From: Flavobacterium sp. 9AF
GTDB taxonomy: Bacteria; Bacteroidota; Bacteroidia; Flavobacteriales; Flavobacteriaceae
Length of the DNA: 64,000 nt
Assembly (NCBI RefSeq): GCF_902506265.1
Contig: NZ_LR733556.1
Coordinates: 418,614 to 482,613 of the forward strand
Direction: 5' to 3'
Shown: one piece after another, positions 23,419 to 32,657 of the stretch
Layout of the letters: every line of letters begins with the position of its first letter
Numbering within the stretch: the first letter of the stretch is position 1
Made by a program: the position numbers and the translations under genes
Notes under the pieces: generated by a model
The model's database searches: none
Seen by the model: only the letters and a program-made list of their open reading frames with translations
Told to the model about the DNA's origin: nothing

Positions 23419-24195
23419 TTATTTTTCATCAATTATCCGTAATGTAAAATCAACATCAATTAACTTTCTAATTAAGATGGCATTTTTAAAAATACCTTTT
23501 TTTAAATCAAATGATTTTTTGATATAATTAAGGTAATTTTCTTTTGAATATTCTTTTTTTGGTATTGAAAAAACATGTCCGAGAAACTCAATTTCAGTAA
23601 AAAAATCATCATCATATAAATACTCCATCCTATCAAACATTAATATTGGAGTTTCAGATTCTCTTTCAAACATTATAAAGATGCCAATATTTCTTTCAAA
23701 ATATAAAATTGGAATATCATATTTATTGAATCTAGCAAAGTTTCTAATGTAATCAAATTTAGAATCTAAACATAAAAGATGATTTGTTTGCCTATCATAC
23801 TCTTCAAACCACATTTTTACTAAACCTCGTTTAAAATTTATACATGATTCTTTTTGAAAATCAGATTTTAATAAAAATGTTCGTTTTATTACAATTCTAG
23901 TTTTACCATTCCTTTCTTTAATGTCAAAAAATTTAGATTTAAACTTACCAATCTGTCTTTTCGTTTTTCTATTAATTAAAAACCTTTGCCTTGATAAACA
24001 AAAAGTTTCTTTTAAAGCTTCTTCAATCGAATAGCCGTTTTTTTTTGTAGTTTTTCCAAAATATTCATTACAATCGTCACATACATTTTTATTGAAGCGC
24101 TGTCCACCAAGAGATTTGGGGATTGTATGAGCTTTTTTAATAAAAGTTACTTTGTCTTCACTTTTTAAACACCAAATACATTTTTTTTGATTCAA
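23419..24195 (-). CDS. HNH endonuclease family protein
   Basis: 258 residues. The N-terminus has an HNH_5-type zinc/His motif: CIWC (6-9), KKAHTIPKSLGGQ with the catalytic-type His, then CDDCNEYFGK. The rest (residues 60-258) is Lys/Phe-rich and matches no domain I know. No ATG is available: the frame is closed by a stop immediately before a TTG at 24195, so TTG is the start unless the sequence has an error. Such HNH proteins occur singly in many genomes, often in defence or mobile contexts, but no partner such as a methylase is nearby. The small secreted frame follows it. Confidence 0.75.
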   Translation of the reverse strand: MNQKKCIWCLKSEDKVTFIKKAHTIPKSLGGQRFNKNVCDDCNEYFGKTTKKNGYSIEEALKETFCLSRQRFLINRKTKRQIGKFKSKFFDIKERNGKTRIVIKRTFLLKSDFQKESCINFKRGLVKMWFEEYDRQTNHLLCLDSKFDYIRNFARFNKYDIPILYFERNIGIFIMFERESETPILMFDRMEYLYDDDFFTEIEFLGHVFSIPKKEYSKENYLNYIKKSFDLKKGIFKNAILIRKLIDVDFTLRIIDEK

Positions 24196-24241
24196 TTATA
24201 ATTACTTTTAAAAAAGTAAATATAAAACATTTCTAAAAACA

Positions 24242-24273
24242 AAACAGCCTCAATTGTCATATTGAGGCTGTTT
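24242..24273 (-). terminator. Intrinsic terminator of purL
   Basis: Perfect 13-bp stem AAACAGCCTCAAT (24242-24254) / ATTGAGGCTGTTT (24261-24273) with a 6-nt loop. On the minus strand the stem is followed by a T-rich run. It lies 21 bp past the purL stop. Confidence 0.88.
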
Positions 24274-24294
24274 AAAGAGCTTATTTTTCTAAAC

Positions 24295-27200
24295 TTATTT
24301 TCTTTTTTCAATCCATTCTCTTGCATTTACAAAAGCTTCAATCCATGGAGAAACTTCATCGTTTCTGTCTTTTGGATAATGTGCCCAGTTCCAAGGGAAA
24401 GTAGAACGCTCAATATGTGGCATCATTACTAAATGTCTTCCAGTATTGTCACACAACATCGCTGCATTGTAATCGGAACCGTTTGGATTCGCTGGATAGC
24501 CTTCATAACCATATTTGGCTACAATATTGTATTGATCTTCACTGTAAGGTAAATTGAATTTCCCTTCTCCATGTGAAATCCAAACACCTAAGGTACTTCC
24601 TGCTAAGGTTTTTAACATCACCGAATTGTTTTCTTGAATGGTTACGGAAGTAAAGCCACTTTCGTGTTTATGTGATTCATTGTGTAGCATTTTACCATGA
24701 ACTTCATGCTCTGGATGAATTAATTCTAATTCCATCATTAATTGACAACCATTACAAATGCCCACCGATAAAGTGTCTTCACGTTTAAAGAAGTTCTTTA
24801 AAGCGGTATTGGCTTTTTCATTGTATAAAAAGGCTCCAGCCCAACCTTTAGCACTTCCTAAAACGTCAGAATTTGAAAAGCCTCCAACAGCACCAATAAA
24901 TTGAATGTCTTCTAAAGTTTCACGTCCCGAAATTAAATCGGTCATGTGTACGTCTTTTACATCAAAACCTGCTAAATACATCGCATTTGCCATTTCACGT
25001 TCTGAATTACTTCCTTTTTCACGAATAACCGCTGCTTTTGGTCTTGTTTTTCCAGAAGTGACAGGAGCTAATCCTGTAAAATGACTTGGGAAAGTATACT
25101 GTAAAGGTTGGTTTGCAAAGTTTTCAAAACGCTCTAACGATTTTCCGTTTTTAGTTTGTTTTTGATCGAGTAGGAAAGAGGTTTCAAACCACATTTCTCT
25201 ATATTTATTAATATCGAAAGTTAATAATCCAAGGTCCAAAGTTCCGCTGTTAGTAACTTTTCCTAATTTAAAAATTTCGATCCCTTCCATTGCTTTTTCA
25301 AAAGCCGAATCTTCATTGGCTTGTAAAACAATTCCAATATTTTCTGAGAACAATACTTTTACTACATCGGTTTCATTTAACGAACTCAAATCTAATGTAG
25401 CGCCTAATTGAATATCGGCAAAACACATTTCTAATAAAGTCGTTATCAAACCACCACTTCCAATATCGTGACCCGCTGCAATTGCATTGGCTTTAATGGC
25501 TTCTTGAATGGCGTTAAATGCATTTTTGAAGAAATTACTATCTAAAATGGTAGGTGTTTCTGTACCAATTTTATTTTGTGTTTGAGCAAAAGAACTACCA
25601 CCTAATTTAAAAGAATCTTGTGATAAATTGATATAATATACAGAACCTTTCTCTTTTTGAAATACAGGTTCTACTACTTTAGTGATGTCATTACAATTCC
25701 CAACAGCAGAGATAATAACAGTACCAGGAGCAATAACTTCATCGTTTGGATATTTCTGTTTCATCGAAAGCGAATCTTTGCCCGTTGGGATATTAATTCC
25801 TAATTCGATTGCAAATTGCGAACACGCTTCCACAGCTTCATATAAACGTGCATCTTCTCCTTCATTTTTACATGGCCACATCCAATTGGCAGACAAAGAA
25901 ACACTTTGTAAATTGTCTTTTAACGGAGCAAAAACAATATTAGATAAAGCCTCAGCAATGGCATTTCTACTTCCTGCTTTTGGATCAATAATAGCAGCAA
26001 TAGGAGCGTGACCTATTGATGTTGCAATTCCTTCTTTGCCTTTGTAATCTAAGGCCATTACACCCACATTATTTAATGGTAATTGCAAAGGTCCTGCACA
26101 TTGTTGTTTAGCAACTTTTCCACCCACACAACGATCTACTTTATTGGTTAACCAGTCTTTACAAGCAACCGCTTCTAACTTTAAGATTTCTTCAAGGTAA
26201 GTAGATATGTTTTCTTGCGAATACTCGATTTCAGTATAGTTTCTTTTTATAGTTGAATCGGTCATGATCGTTTTTGGTGAACTTCCAAAGAAATCCTCTA
26301 AAGCATAATCCATTGGTTTGGCACCTGTAGTTTTGCTTTCAAAAGTAAAACGATGATCACCCGTTACATCACCTACTTGATACATTGGAGTACGCTCTCT
26401 TTCCGCAATGCGTTCCAAAGTGTCTATATTTTCTTTTCCAATAACCAATCCCATTCTTTCCTGAGATTCATTACCAATAATTTCTTTAGCCGATAAGGTA
26501 GGATCTCCAACAGGCAATTGATCTAAATCGATTAAACCACCCGTTTCTTCTACTAATTCAGATAAGCAGTTTAAGTGACCACCAGCACCATGATCATGAA
26601 TAGAAACAATTGGATTATTATCGCTTTCTACTAAACCACGAATGGCATTGGCTGCTCTTTTTTGCATTTCAGGATTAGAACGTTGAATAGCATTTAATTC
26701 AATTCCTGAACTGAAAGCACCAGTGTCTGCTGAAGAAACAGCTGCGCCACCCATTCCAATTCTATAATTTTCGCCTCCTAAGATGACAATTTTATCACCT
26801 GTTTGCGGTTTCTTTTTAATGGCTTGATCTAGTTTTCCATATCCAATTCCACCCGCTTGCATAATGACTTTATCATATCCTAATTTGCGCGCTTCTTCTT
26901 CATGCTCAAAAGTTAATATAGAACCTGTGATTAAAGGTTGACCAAATTTATTACCAAAGTCAGAAGCTCCATTAGAAGCTTTAATCAAAATATCCATAGG
27001 AGTTTGATACAACCATTTTCTCTCAGCCATTCCGTTTTCATAACTTCTGTTATTGGTTAAACGAGAATAAGATGTCATATAAACAGCTGTTCCTGCTAAA
27101 GGAATAGAACCTTGGCCACCTGCCAATCGGTCACGAATTTCTCCTCCCGAACCTGTAGCTGCACCATTGAAAGGTTCTACAGTAGTAGGGAAATTATGAG

Positions 27201-27942
27201 TTTCGGCTTTTAAAGAAAGTACGGATTCAAACTCTTTTTTCTCATAAAAGTCAGGCTTATCTGCCGATTTAGGTGCAAATTGTTCTGTTTTTGGTCCTTT
27301 AATAAAAGCAACATTATCTTTATAAGCAGAAACAATATCATTCGGATTTTCAGCAGAAGTTTTTTTGATTAATTTGAATAAAGAAGTTTCTTTTTCCAAT
27401 CCATCAATAATAAAGGTGCCGTTAAAAATTTTGTGACGACAATGCTCCGAATTTGCTTGAGAAAAGGCAAATACTTCTGAGTCGGTTAATTTTCTACCAA
27501 TTTTTAGGGATAAGTTATTTAAATATTCAATTTCTTCATCATTTAAAGCCAAACCTTCCGTTTGATTGTATTGTGCAATATCATCAATTTCTAAAATGGG
27601 TTCCGGTTGAATGTTGATGGTATAAATAGTTTGATTTAAGCCCTCATATTTTTGAGATAACATGGGGTCAAAATCAGTAAAATCGGCCTCAACTTTTTGA
27701 AATTCTTCAATTCGAAGAATGCCATTGATACCCATATTTTGAGTGATTTCTACCGCATTGGTACTCCAAGGTGTAATCATAGTTGCTCTTGGTCCAACAA
27801 AAAAATCCGTAAGTACGGATTTTTCTATTTTATGGGTGTTGCCAAAAAGCCAATTTAATTTTGAAATGTTTTCTGCCGAAAGTTCGTTTTGCGTTTGTAC
27901 CGCAAAAACAGTGTTACTTTCGTTTCCGAAGAAATGAATCAT
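24295..27942 (-). CDS. purL: Phosphoribosylformylglycinamidine synthase, large single-chain form
   Basis: 1215 residues, the full-length fused enzyme of purine synthesis that turns FGAR, glutamine and ATP into FGAM. Order: an N-terminal PurS-like part, a linker with SEHCRHKIFNG, and two AIR-synthase-like halves (SLKAETHNFPTTVEPFNGAA, and later IPTGKDSLSMKQKYP). The C-terminal class I glutaminase domain has its nucleophile in GICNGCQLMME near residue 1065, plus MPHIERS, which supplies a later triad region. All motifs are intact. The gene stands alone with a strong terminator. The expected start MIHFFGN is kept. Confidence 0.97.
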   Translation of the reverse strand: MIHFFGNESNTVFAVQTQNELSAENISKLNWLFGNTHKIEKSVLTDFFVGPRATMITPWSTNAVEITQNMGINGILRIEEFQKVEADFTDFDPMLSQKYEGLNQTIYTINIQPEPILEIDDIAQYNQTEGLALNDEEIEYLNNLSLKIGRKLTDSEVFAFSQANSEHCRHKIFNGTFIIDGLEKETSLFKLIKKTSAENPNDIVSAYKDNVAFIKGPKTEQFAPKSADKPDFYEKKEFESVLSLKAETHNFPTTVEPFNGAATGSGGEIRDRLAGGQGSIPLAGTAVYMTSYSRLTNNRSYENGMAERKWLYQTPMDILIKASNGASDFGNKFGQPLITGSILTFEHEEEARKLGYDKVIMQAGGIGYGKLDQAIKKKPQTGDKIVILGGENYRIGMGGAAVSSADTGAFSSGIELNAIQRSNPEMQKRAANAIRGLVESDNNPIVSIHDHGAGGHLNCLSELVEETGGLIDLDQLPVGDPTLSAKEIIGNESQERMGLVIGKENIDTLERIAERERTPMYQVGDVTGDHRFTFESKTTGAKPMDYALEDFFGSSPKTIMTDSTIKRNYTEIEYSQENISTYLEEILKLEAVACKDWLTNKVDRCVGGKVAKQQCAGPLQLPLNNVGVMALDYKGKEGIATSIGHAPIAAIIDPKAGSRNAIAEALSNIVFAPLKDNLQSVSLSANWMWPCKNEGEDARLYEAVEACSQFAIELGINIPTGKDSLSMKQKYPNDEVIAPGTVIISAVGNCNDITKVVEPVFQKEKGSVYYINLSQDSFKLGGSSFAQTQNKIGTETPTILDSNFFKNAFNAIQEAIKANAIAAGHDIGSGGLITTLLEMCFADIQLGATLDLSSLNETDVVKVLFSENIGIVLQANEDSAFEKAMEGIEIFKLGKVTNSGTLDLGLLTFDINKYREMWFETSFLLDQKQTKNGKSLERFENFANQPLQYTFPSHFTGLAPVTSGKTRPKAAVIREKGSNSEREMANAMYLAGFDVKDVHMTDLISGRETLEDIQFIGAVGGFSNSDVLGSAKGWAGAFLYNEKANTALKNFFKREDTLSVGICNGCQLMMELELIHPEHEVHGKMLHNESHKHESGFTSVTIQENNSVMLKTLAGSTLGVWISHGEGKFNLPYSEDQYNIVAKYGYEGYPANPNGSDYNAAMLCDNTGRHLVMMPHIERSTFPWNWAHYPKDRNDEVSPWIEAFVNAREWIEKRK

Positions 27943-28070
27943 TGTGTTGTATTGTTTTATTCTTTGGTGTTCCTAATAAGCTGGGTTCACCTCAGGAGTT
28001 GTTGTTGATGTTGCAAATTTATTTTAAAAAAACTGAAGTTCAAAGTATATTTTTAGCAACTTAATAAAAA

Positions 28071-28100
28071 AATACCTACCATTTGTTAACAGTAGGTATT
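28071..28100 (-). terminator. Intrinsic terminator of the second endonuclease gene
   Basis: Stem AATACCTAC (28071-28079) / GTAGGTATT (28092-28100), loop of 12 nt, followed by T residues on the minus strand. Eighteen bases after the stop codon. Confidence 0.75.
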
Positions 28101-28118
28101 TAGTATTTATTCTAGTGA

Positions 28119-29693
28119 TTATTCAACAATTATTCGTAAAGTTTTATTATTGCTTTGATTAGAAACGGTAACATGATATATACCTTGAGTTAGGTTGTTT
28201 ATTTGTATTTCATTTTCACTTGTTACATTCTTTTCAAAAACTTTTTGACCTAAAAGAGAGTAAATTTGAATCAAATAGGTTTCATTCTTTTCACTAAAGG
28301 ATAAAGTAAATGTTCCTTTATTAGGATTTGGATATGCAAGAATTTCAATTTGAGAAGTATTATTTACTTCTTGAGCGGTTCTATTACCTAAGTCACTACA
28401 TGAATCTACAGAATAAGTATTCCAATCTGTGCTAGAATAAGTTGATTTTGGAGCTGTTGCTGTAGATTTCCTCCTAAGCGTAACATCAGCAGCAAAATTT
28501 GAAGTTCCACCATTAAATGTTCCAATTATATCAATTAAGACGCCATTTTTAAATAAACCAACCGCATCATTACCATTAAATGTTAATTCGGTAGATGAAG
28601 TAGAAATATTAGCATTTGTTTTTGTGTAGCAAGTAGAAGAAATTGAACTATTTACAATTACAAATTTTCCATTATTAGCTAGTGATCCTGTTAATGCTAA
28701 TCCCGAACTCCATGAACCAGAACCGTTAGTTTGTTTTTTGATAGAATATGAACTAAGACTTATTGATGCACCTGTTTCATTTTTTATTTCCAAAGCTTTG
28801 TTATTAGATGAACCTTCTACATATTCTGAAAAGTATAAATCACTTTTTGTACCTGTTGAAGATCCACCACCAGTTGATCCACCACTAGATGTTCCTCCCC
28901 AAATAGCATTTACATAGCTAGGGTTATCAATAAAAGGATTTCGGTTACCTTGTCTTGCATAAATTGCATTATTTCTTTCAATTTCTCTTGCACTTACAGG
29001 ATCTTGAGCATGCCAAGCTAATAACATATTCAGAAAGGGAGTAGTAAAAACTTGATTGCTTGTTTTATTGAACATATCATAAGTATAAGAAGCAACTGTA
29101 TTTTCATATCTTGTAGCAAAATAAAAATACATTCTTGCAATATCTCCTTTAAAAGCATCAGCAGGTTCAAAAACAGTACCGCTGTAACCAGAAACTGCAC
29201 TTGTTCCTAATTTACTTCCATTTTTAGTGGTAGTGGATGCTGTTGCTACATTTCCATGAGGATAATTAGATCGAATGCCATTTACCTTACCGTCAGTTGG
29301 AGGAATATGATGTGCATCTGAAACCATAGGTGCAGAAGAATTAAAAACAGATTGAGGTATCATGTGTTCTCTGTTATAGCAATTTCCTTCTACGGAATAT
29401 GTACCACATTGATTGGTTCCATAAGTAAAATTATAAGGATCTTTGCCGTTTTGAATTTCAGAATATAAATCGAAAATGGTATTGTCATTTTCATTTTGAT
29501 GATCTCTATCAGAAGTGCTGTAGGTTGTCCATAAACCACTGTAGCCTCTATCCGTATGATTTTTAATAATGTTATACAATTGAGTCTTTAAAGTATAACC
29601 CGTTCCAGTTGCAGAAGAATAATAACCACTTGGTGCTTGACCAAAGCTTAAAGAAGCAATTAAAATTGCAAATAATACGTTAATTTTTTTCAT
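28119..29693 (-). CDS. Secreted endonuclease I with lamin-tail domain and T9SS sorting domain
   Basis: 524 residues: signal peptide (1-18, ending LSFGQ), endonuclease I domain over 19-270 with CYNREHMIPQSVF and DGKVNGIRSNYPHG, and a Gly/Ser linker (TSSGGSTGGGSSTGT). Next is a lamin-tail-like (LTD) domain (YFSEYVEGSSNNKALEIKN through GTFNGGTSN), and last a T9SS type A domain (LAYPNPNKGTFTLSF, ending LRIIVE). It is a paralog of the 21445 protein with the LTD module inserted; such domains often bind surfaces or nucleic acid. Expected to be secreted and to degrade DNA or RNA outside the cell. Confidence 0.92.
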   Translation of the reverse strand: MKKINVLFAILIASLSFGQAPSGYYSSATGTGYTLKTQLYNIIKNHTDRGYSGLWTTYSTSDRDHQNENDNTIFDLYSEIQNGKDPYNFTYGTNQCGTYSVEGNCYNREHMIPQSVFNSSAPMVSDAHHIPPTDGKVNGIRSNYPHGNVATASTTTKNGSKLGTSAVSGYSGTVFEPADAFKGDIARMYFYFATRYENTVASYTYDMFNKTSNQVFTTPFLNMLLAWHAQDPVSAREIERNNAIYARQGNRNPFIDNPSYVNAIWGGTSSGGSTGGGSSTGTKSDLYFSEYVEGSSNNKALEIKNETGASISLSSYSIKKQTNGSGSWSSGLALTGSLANNGKFVIVNSSISSTCYTKTNANISTSSTELTFNGNDAVGLFKNGVLIDIIGTFNGGTSNFAADVTLRRKSTATAPKSTYSSTDWNTYSVDSCSDLGNRTAQEVNNTSQIEILAYPNPNKGTFTLSFSEKNETYLIQIYSLLGQKVFEKNVTSENEIQINNLTQGIYHVTVSNQSNNKTLRIIVE

Positions 29694-29816
29694 TTGTTTA
29701 TTGTTTATTAGTTACTTAGCAAATCTATAGACAAAAAACAAATCTAAAATTAACGTATTATTAATTTATTAACACACTTATTAATAATTTCTTAATATTA
29801 AATTCTTTTAAATTAC

Positions 29817-30452
29817 TTATTTTCTTTTTAATATCGCTTCCATACTTTTAAATTCTTTACCATCAAAATCGATATCGTACATTTCCATTTTTTGCGTATT
29901 GTTGTCAATGTAGGTAAATATTTCACGCATTTTCTTTTCTTTTCTTGTAAGTGGGTCAATTGTTGTACCTGATAAATGAATAGATTTTGTATTTGGATTA
30001 AATTGTCCTCTCATGACCATTATACCTGTTCCCATATTATCTATCCAAGTAGAAACATATTCTTGAGCGGTATTATCATAAGCCAAAGTACTTTTACCTT
30101 CAAAAGGCATCCCCATCATAAGACCTTTATGAATAGATTCTTGATATCTTCCTCCTAGAATCATTTTATTTTCAACCATTAATTTGAAAGTATTGGGTTC
30201 ACTTTTGCGGTGAGCCCAAAAAGTAATTTCTTCATCCCAACGGCCGTTATCATTAGCCATTATTTCATGAGTTTTAGTAGGAGTCATGTGTTTTTCCCAT
30301 GCTTTACTAACAGTAGCAGAATCAGGAGGTAACTGATTTTGAACTATTACTTCGGGAATTTCTAAATTATATTCGCCATCTGCTTTTGGAGTAATGTCTT
30401 TACAAGAAGATAAACAAAAAAATACAAACAAAAAGGGTAGAGTTGTTTTCAT
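29817..30452 (-). CDS. DUF1579 family lipoprotein
   Basis: 211 residues with a lipoprotein signal peptide (FCLSSC, lipidated C17). The DUF1579 pattern is clear: a Trp-containing start (GRWDEEITFWAH), LGGRYQES, MGMPFEGKSTLAYDN, YVSTWIDNMGTGI and a final strand MYDIDFDGKEFK. The family forms a lipocalin-like beta-barrel of unknown function. The repeated Met residues around MIVLGG and MMGMPFEG are usual. The gene is alone, between the endonuclease and beta-helix genes, all on the minus strand. Confidence 0.88.
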   Translation of the reverse strand: MKTTLPFLFVFFCLSSCKDITPKADGEYNLEIPEVIVQNQLPPDSATVSKAWEKHMTPTKTHEIMANDNGRWDEEITFWAHRKSEPNTFKLMVENKMILGGRYQESIHKGLMMGMPFEGKSTLAYDNTAQEYVSTWIDNMGTGIMVMRGQFNPNTKSIHLSGTTIDPLTRKEKKMREIFTYIDNNTQKMEMYDIDFDGKEFKSMEAILKRK

Positions 30453-30567
30453 AATAGTAGATATTAGGTTGTTTAACCAAATATACTAAAAAAACATCAA
30501 ATTATGTATATGTTTAATAATTTATTTAAATAACTAAATAATTATCAAAAAATTTAGAAAAATTATA

Positions 30568-32103
30568 TTAATTTATAAATTGATATGCTCCAATGTCTGG
30601 GTTAGTATTTGTTCCTGTAGGTCTAGGATTTCCTTTAATATCATTGAAGTTTGGGCTTAAATTAATGCCTTGATTAATTACTGCTGCATCTTCTTCAATA
30701 TTTAATTCATTTCCATTTGGATTGGCAAATTTTGGATTGTTAACTAAACTTGATGTAGCAATTAAACAATTAGAAAATTTAGATGAATTAAATGGATAAA
30801 GTGGATTGTTTAATTCATTGTATCGAATCAAACAATTATTAAACTGATAGTTAAAATTAGTATCTACACCTTCTTGTTCAAAAGCAAGTGCTTTATTAGT
30901 AGATCCATAAATAATACAATTTTCAAAAATTGCATTTAATGTATATTCAGTTGCTCCATTATAATCATCTAAATAAAGTGAGTATTGGCTAGGGGACGAC
31001 CAATAATTCGCGAATGTACATTGTTTAAAATCATAATTTCCTCCAAAAGTACAAGCTATGCTAGCTTCACCACAATTATTTGTAACAATATTTTTTCCTG
31101 TTATAAATCCTGTTCTTGCAAGAATACCCACATTACTGCAATTATAAACTTGAATATTATTTAAGCTTAAGTTTGAATTTCCTTCATTTCCTGTTACAAA
31201 AAGTCCAACAGTAGCATTTTTTATAGTTACATGATTTAAAGAATTGTTTATACTGCCAAGTGTAAACCAAATTGTTCCCCATTGTCCAGGTACTTCAGAA
31301 AAATCAGGCTCTAATCGGTCGCTTTCAAAAATAACTTCATTTTCTAAGGCTTCGGTTGTAGATAAATTTCCGTTAATTTGTAAAGAAGCATTATCAGCAA
31401 CAATCAATCCAGATTCAGAATGAAAATGTATTCGTGCTCCAGCATCAACCAAAAGAGTTTCACCATTTGGGACAACCGCATAACCATACACTACATACGG
31501 TTTTGTATTAGTCCAATGCAATTCATCTCCATTTATGGGGTCATTATTTGATAAAATACTTGCTTTAATAGTTACTGGATTTCCGTTTTCATCAACACCC
31601 AAACTTACGCTTTCATAGGTATATGTATTATCTGGATTTTGTACCCTTTCAGGATATATGAAATAAGCATCTTGTATTAATGTAACTAATTCCACCTTTT
31701 GAAAATTACTATCTGTTCCAAAACGGATTTGGTCCGTATATAGAAAATCGGTTGGATTAGCATCGGCAACATCAGAGGTTACTTCCACAAAAATAAATAA
31801 ACTATCATTTGCTAAAAGTTCTACATTATCAAATATTTTTCCCGGTAAACCATCAACCATTAATCTGTAATTTGAATTTAATCCTTTTCCTAATTGAATT
31901 TTTGGAATAGAGATATTCTTATCACTTTTATTATATACTTTTAGTGTGTAAGTACTAGAGCCAATGTTAGTAAATACGGTATCTAGATAAACAGTGTCTC
32001 TTGAAAATTCTAAATTTCCAACACTCGGTTCAAAATCAAAATCATTTCTACAAGAAGTAACTGTAATAAATATTAGAATTACTATATAATAATAGTGTTT
32101 CAT
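30568..32103 (-). CDS. Lipoprotein with parallel beta-helix (choice-of-anchor Q type)
   Basis: 511 residues. Lipoprotein signal peptide (FITVTSC, lipidated C18); an Ig-like domain at about 25-150 (FTNIGSSTYTLKVYNKS); then a right-handed beta-helix with short Asn-rich rungs (VTIKNATVGLFVTGNEGN, CTFANYWSSP, CIIYGSTNKAL). The C-terminus GNPRPTGTNTNPDIGAYQF is the standard end of the choice-of-anchor Q group. The beta-helix suggests carbohydrate binding or adhesion, with no visible lyase residues. Exposed on the outer membrane by inference. Confidence 0.87.
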   Translation of the reverse strand: MKHYYYIVILIFITVTSCRNDFDFEPSVGNLEFSRDTVYLDTVFTNIGSSTYTLKVYNKSDKNISIPKIQLGKGLNSNYRLMVDGLPGKIFDNVELLANDSLFIFVEVTSDVADANPTDFLYTDQIRFGTDSNFQKVELVTLIQDAYFIYPERVQNPDNTYTYESVSLGVDENGNPVTIKASILSNNDPINGDELHWTNTKPYVVYGYAVVPNGETLLVDAGARIHFHSESGLIVADNASLQINGNLSTTEALENEVIFESDRLEPDFSEVPGQWGTIWFTLGSINNSLNHVTIKNATVGLFVTGNEGNSNLSLNNIQVYNCSNVGILARTGFITGKNIVTNNCGEASIACTFGGNYDFKQCTFANYWSSPSQYSLYLDDYNGATEYTLNAIFENCIIYGSTNKALAFEQEGVDTNFNYQFNNCLIRYNELNNPLYPFNSSKFSNCLIATSSLVNNPKFANPNGNELNIEEDAAVINQGINLSPNFNDIKGNPRPTGTNTNPDIGAYQFIN

Positions 32104-32207
32104 TGTTTCTTAATCGTTAGCAATTTTATATTGGTAAATGTACTATTTTTAAAAATAAAACGAAATTAATCTTATTTTCTTATGCTATCCAAAAAAAGAT
32201 TAATTTG

Positions 32208-32215
32208 TATTTTTG
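32208..32215 (+). promoter_or_regulatory. -7 promoter element of the menaquinone gene pair
   Basis: TATTTTTG matches TAnnTTTG 17 bp before the thioesterase ATG. No -33 element is obvious. Confidence 0.5.
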
Positions 32216-32231
32216 CGAAAATTAATAAAAA

Positions 32232-32657
32232 ATGTTTAATAAAGAAGAAATACTTAGAGTTTGTACTCAATTATCTCAAAATACCTTAATGCAAACTTTA
32301 GAGATTGAATATATTGATGCTGGTGAAGATTTTTTAACTGCTAAAATGCCAGTTAACCCTAGAGTGCACCAACCTATGGGATTATTGCATGGAGGAGCTT
32401 CAGTTGCGCTTGCTGAGAGTGTTGGAAGTGCTGCTTCAATTATGTTTATCGATCCTGAAAAATTTGAAGTAAGAGGTATTGAAATTAGTGCTAATCATTT
32501 AAAAAGTAAAAGAGAAGGTACGGTATATGCTACGGCAAAAATAATTCATAAAGGAAGAAGTATTCATTTGTGGGAAATAAGAATTGTAGATGAAAACGAT
32601 TCGTTAATTTCTCTTTGTAAATTAACCAATATGGTTTTACCAAGAAGAAAAGTGTAA
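32232..32657 (+). CDS. Hotdog-fold thioesterase, likely DHNA-CoA thioesterase (MenI-like)
   Basis: 141 residues of one PaaI/YdiI-type hotdog domain. The signature NPRVHQPMGLLHGGASVALAESVGS includes the helix glycines and the catalytic Glu in LAESVG; the last strand runs from HLWEIRIVDEND to CKLTNMVL. In bacteria such proteins hydrolyse 1,4-dihydroxy-2-naphthoyl-CoA in menaquinone synthesis. Its stop codon overlaps the start of the isochorismate synthase gene (TAATG), so translational coupling and a menaquinone role are likely. Menaquinone feeds the cbb3 respiratory chain via the bc1-type or alternative complex. Confidence 0.88.
   Translation: MFNKEEILRVCTQLSQNTLMQTLEIEYIDAGEDFLTAKMPVNPRVHQPMGLLHGGASVALAESVGSAASIMFIDPEKFEVRGIEISANHLKSKREGTVYATAKIIHKGRSIHLWEIRIVDENDSLISLCKLTNMVLPRRKV

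Noticed and set aside
25682..26011. Plus-strand frame inside purL
   Set aside because: Antisense shadow of a fully conserved purL segment.
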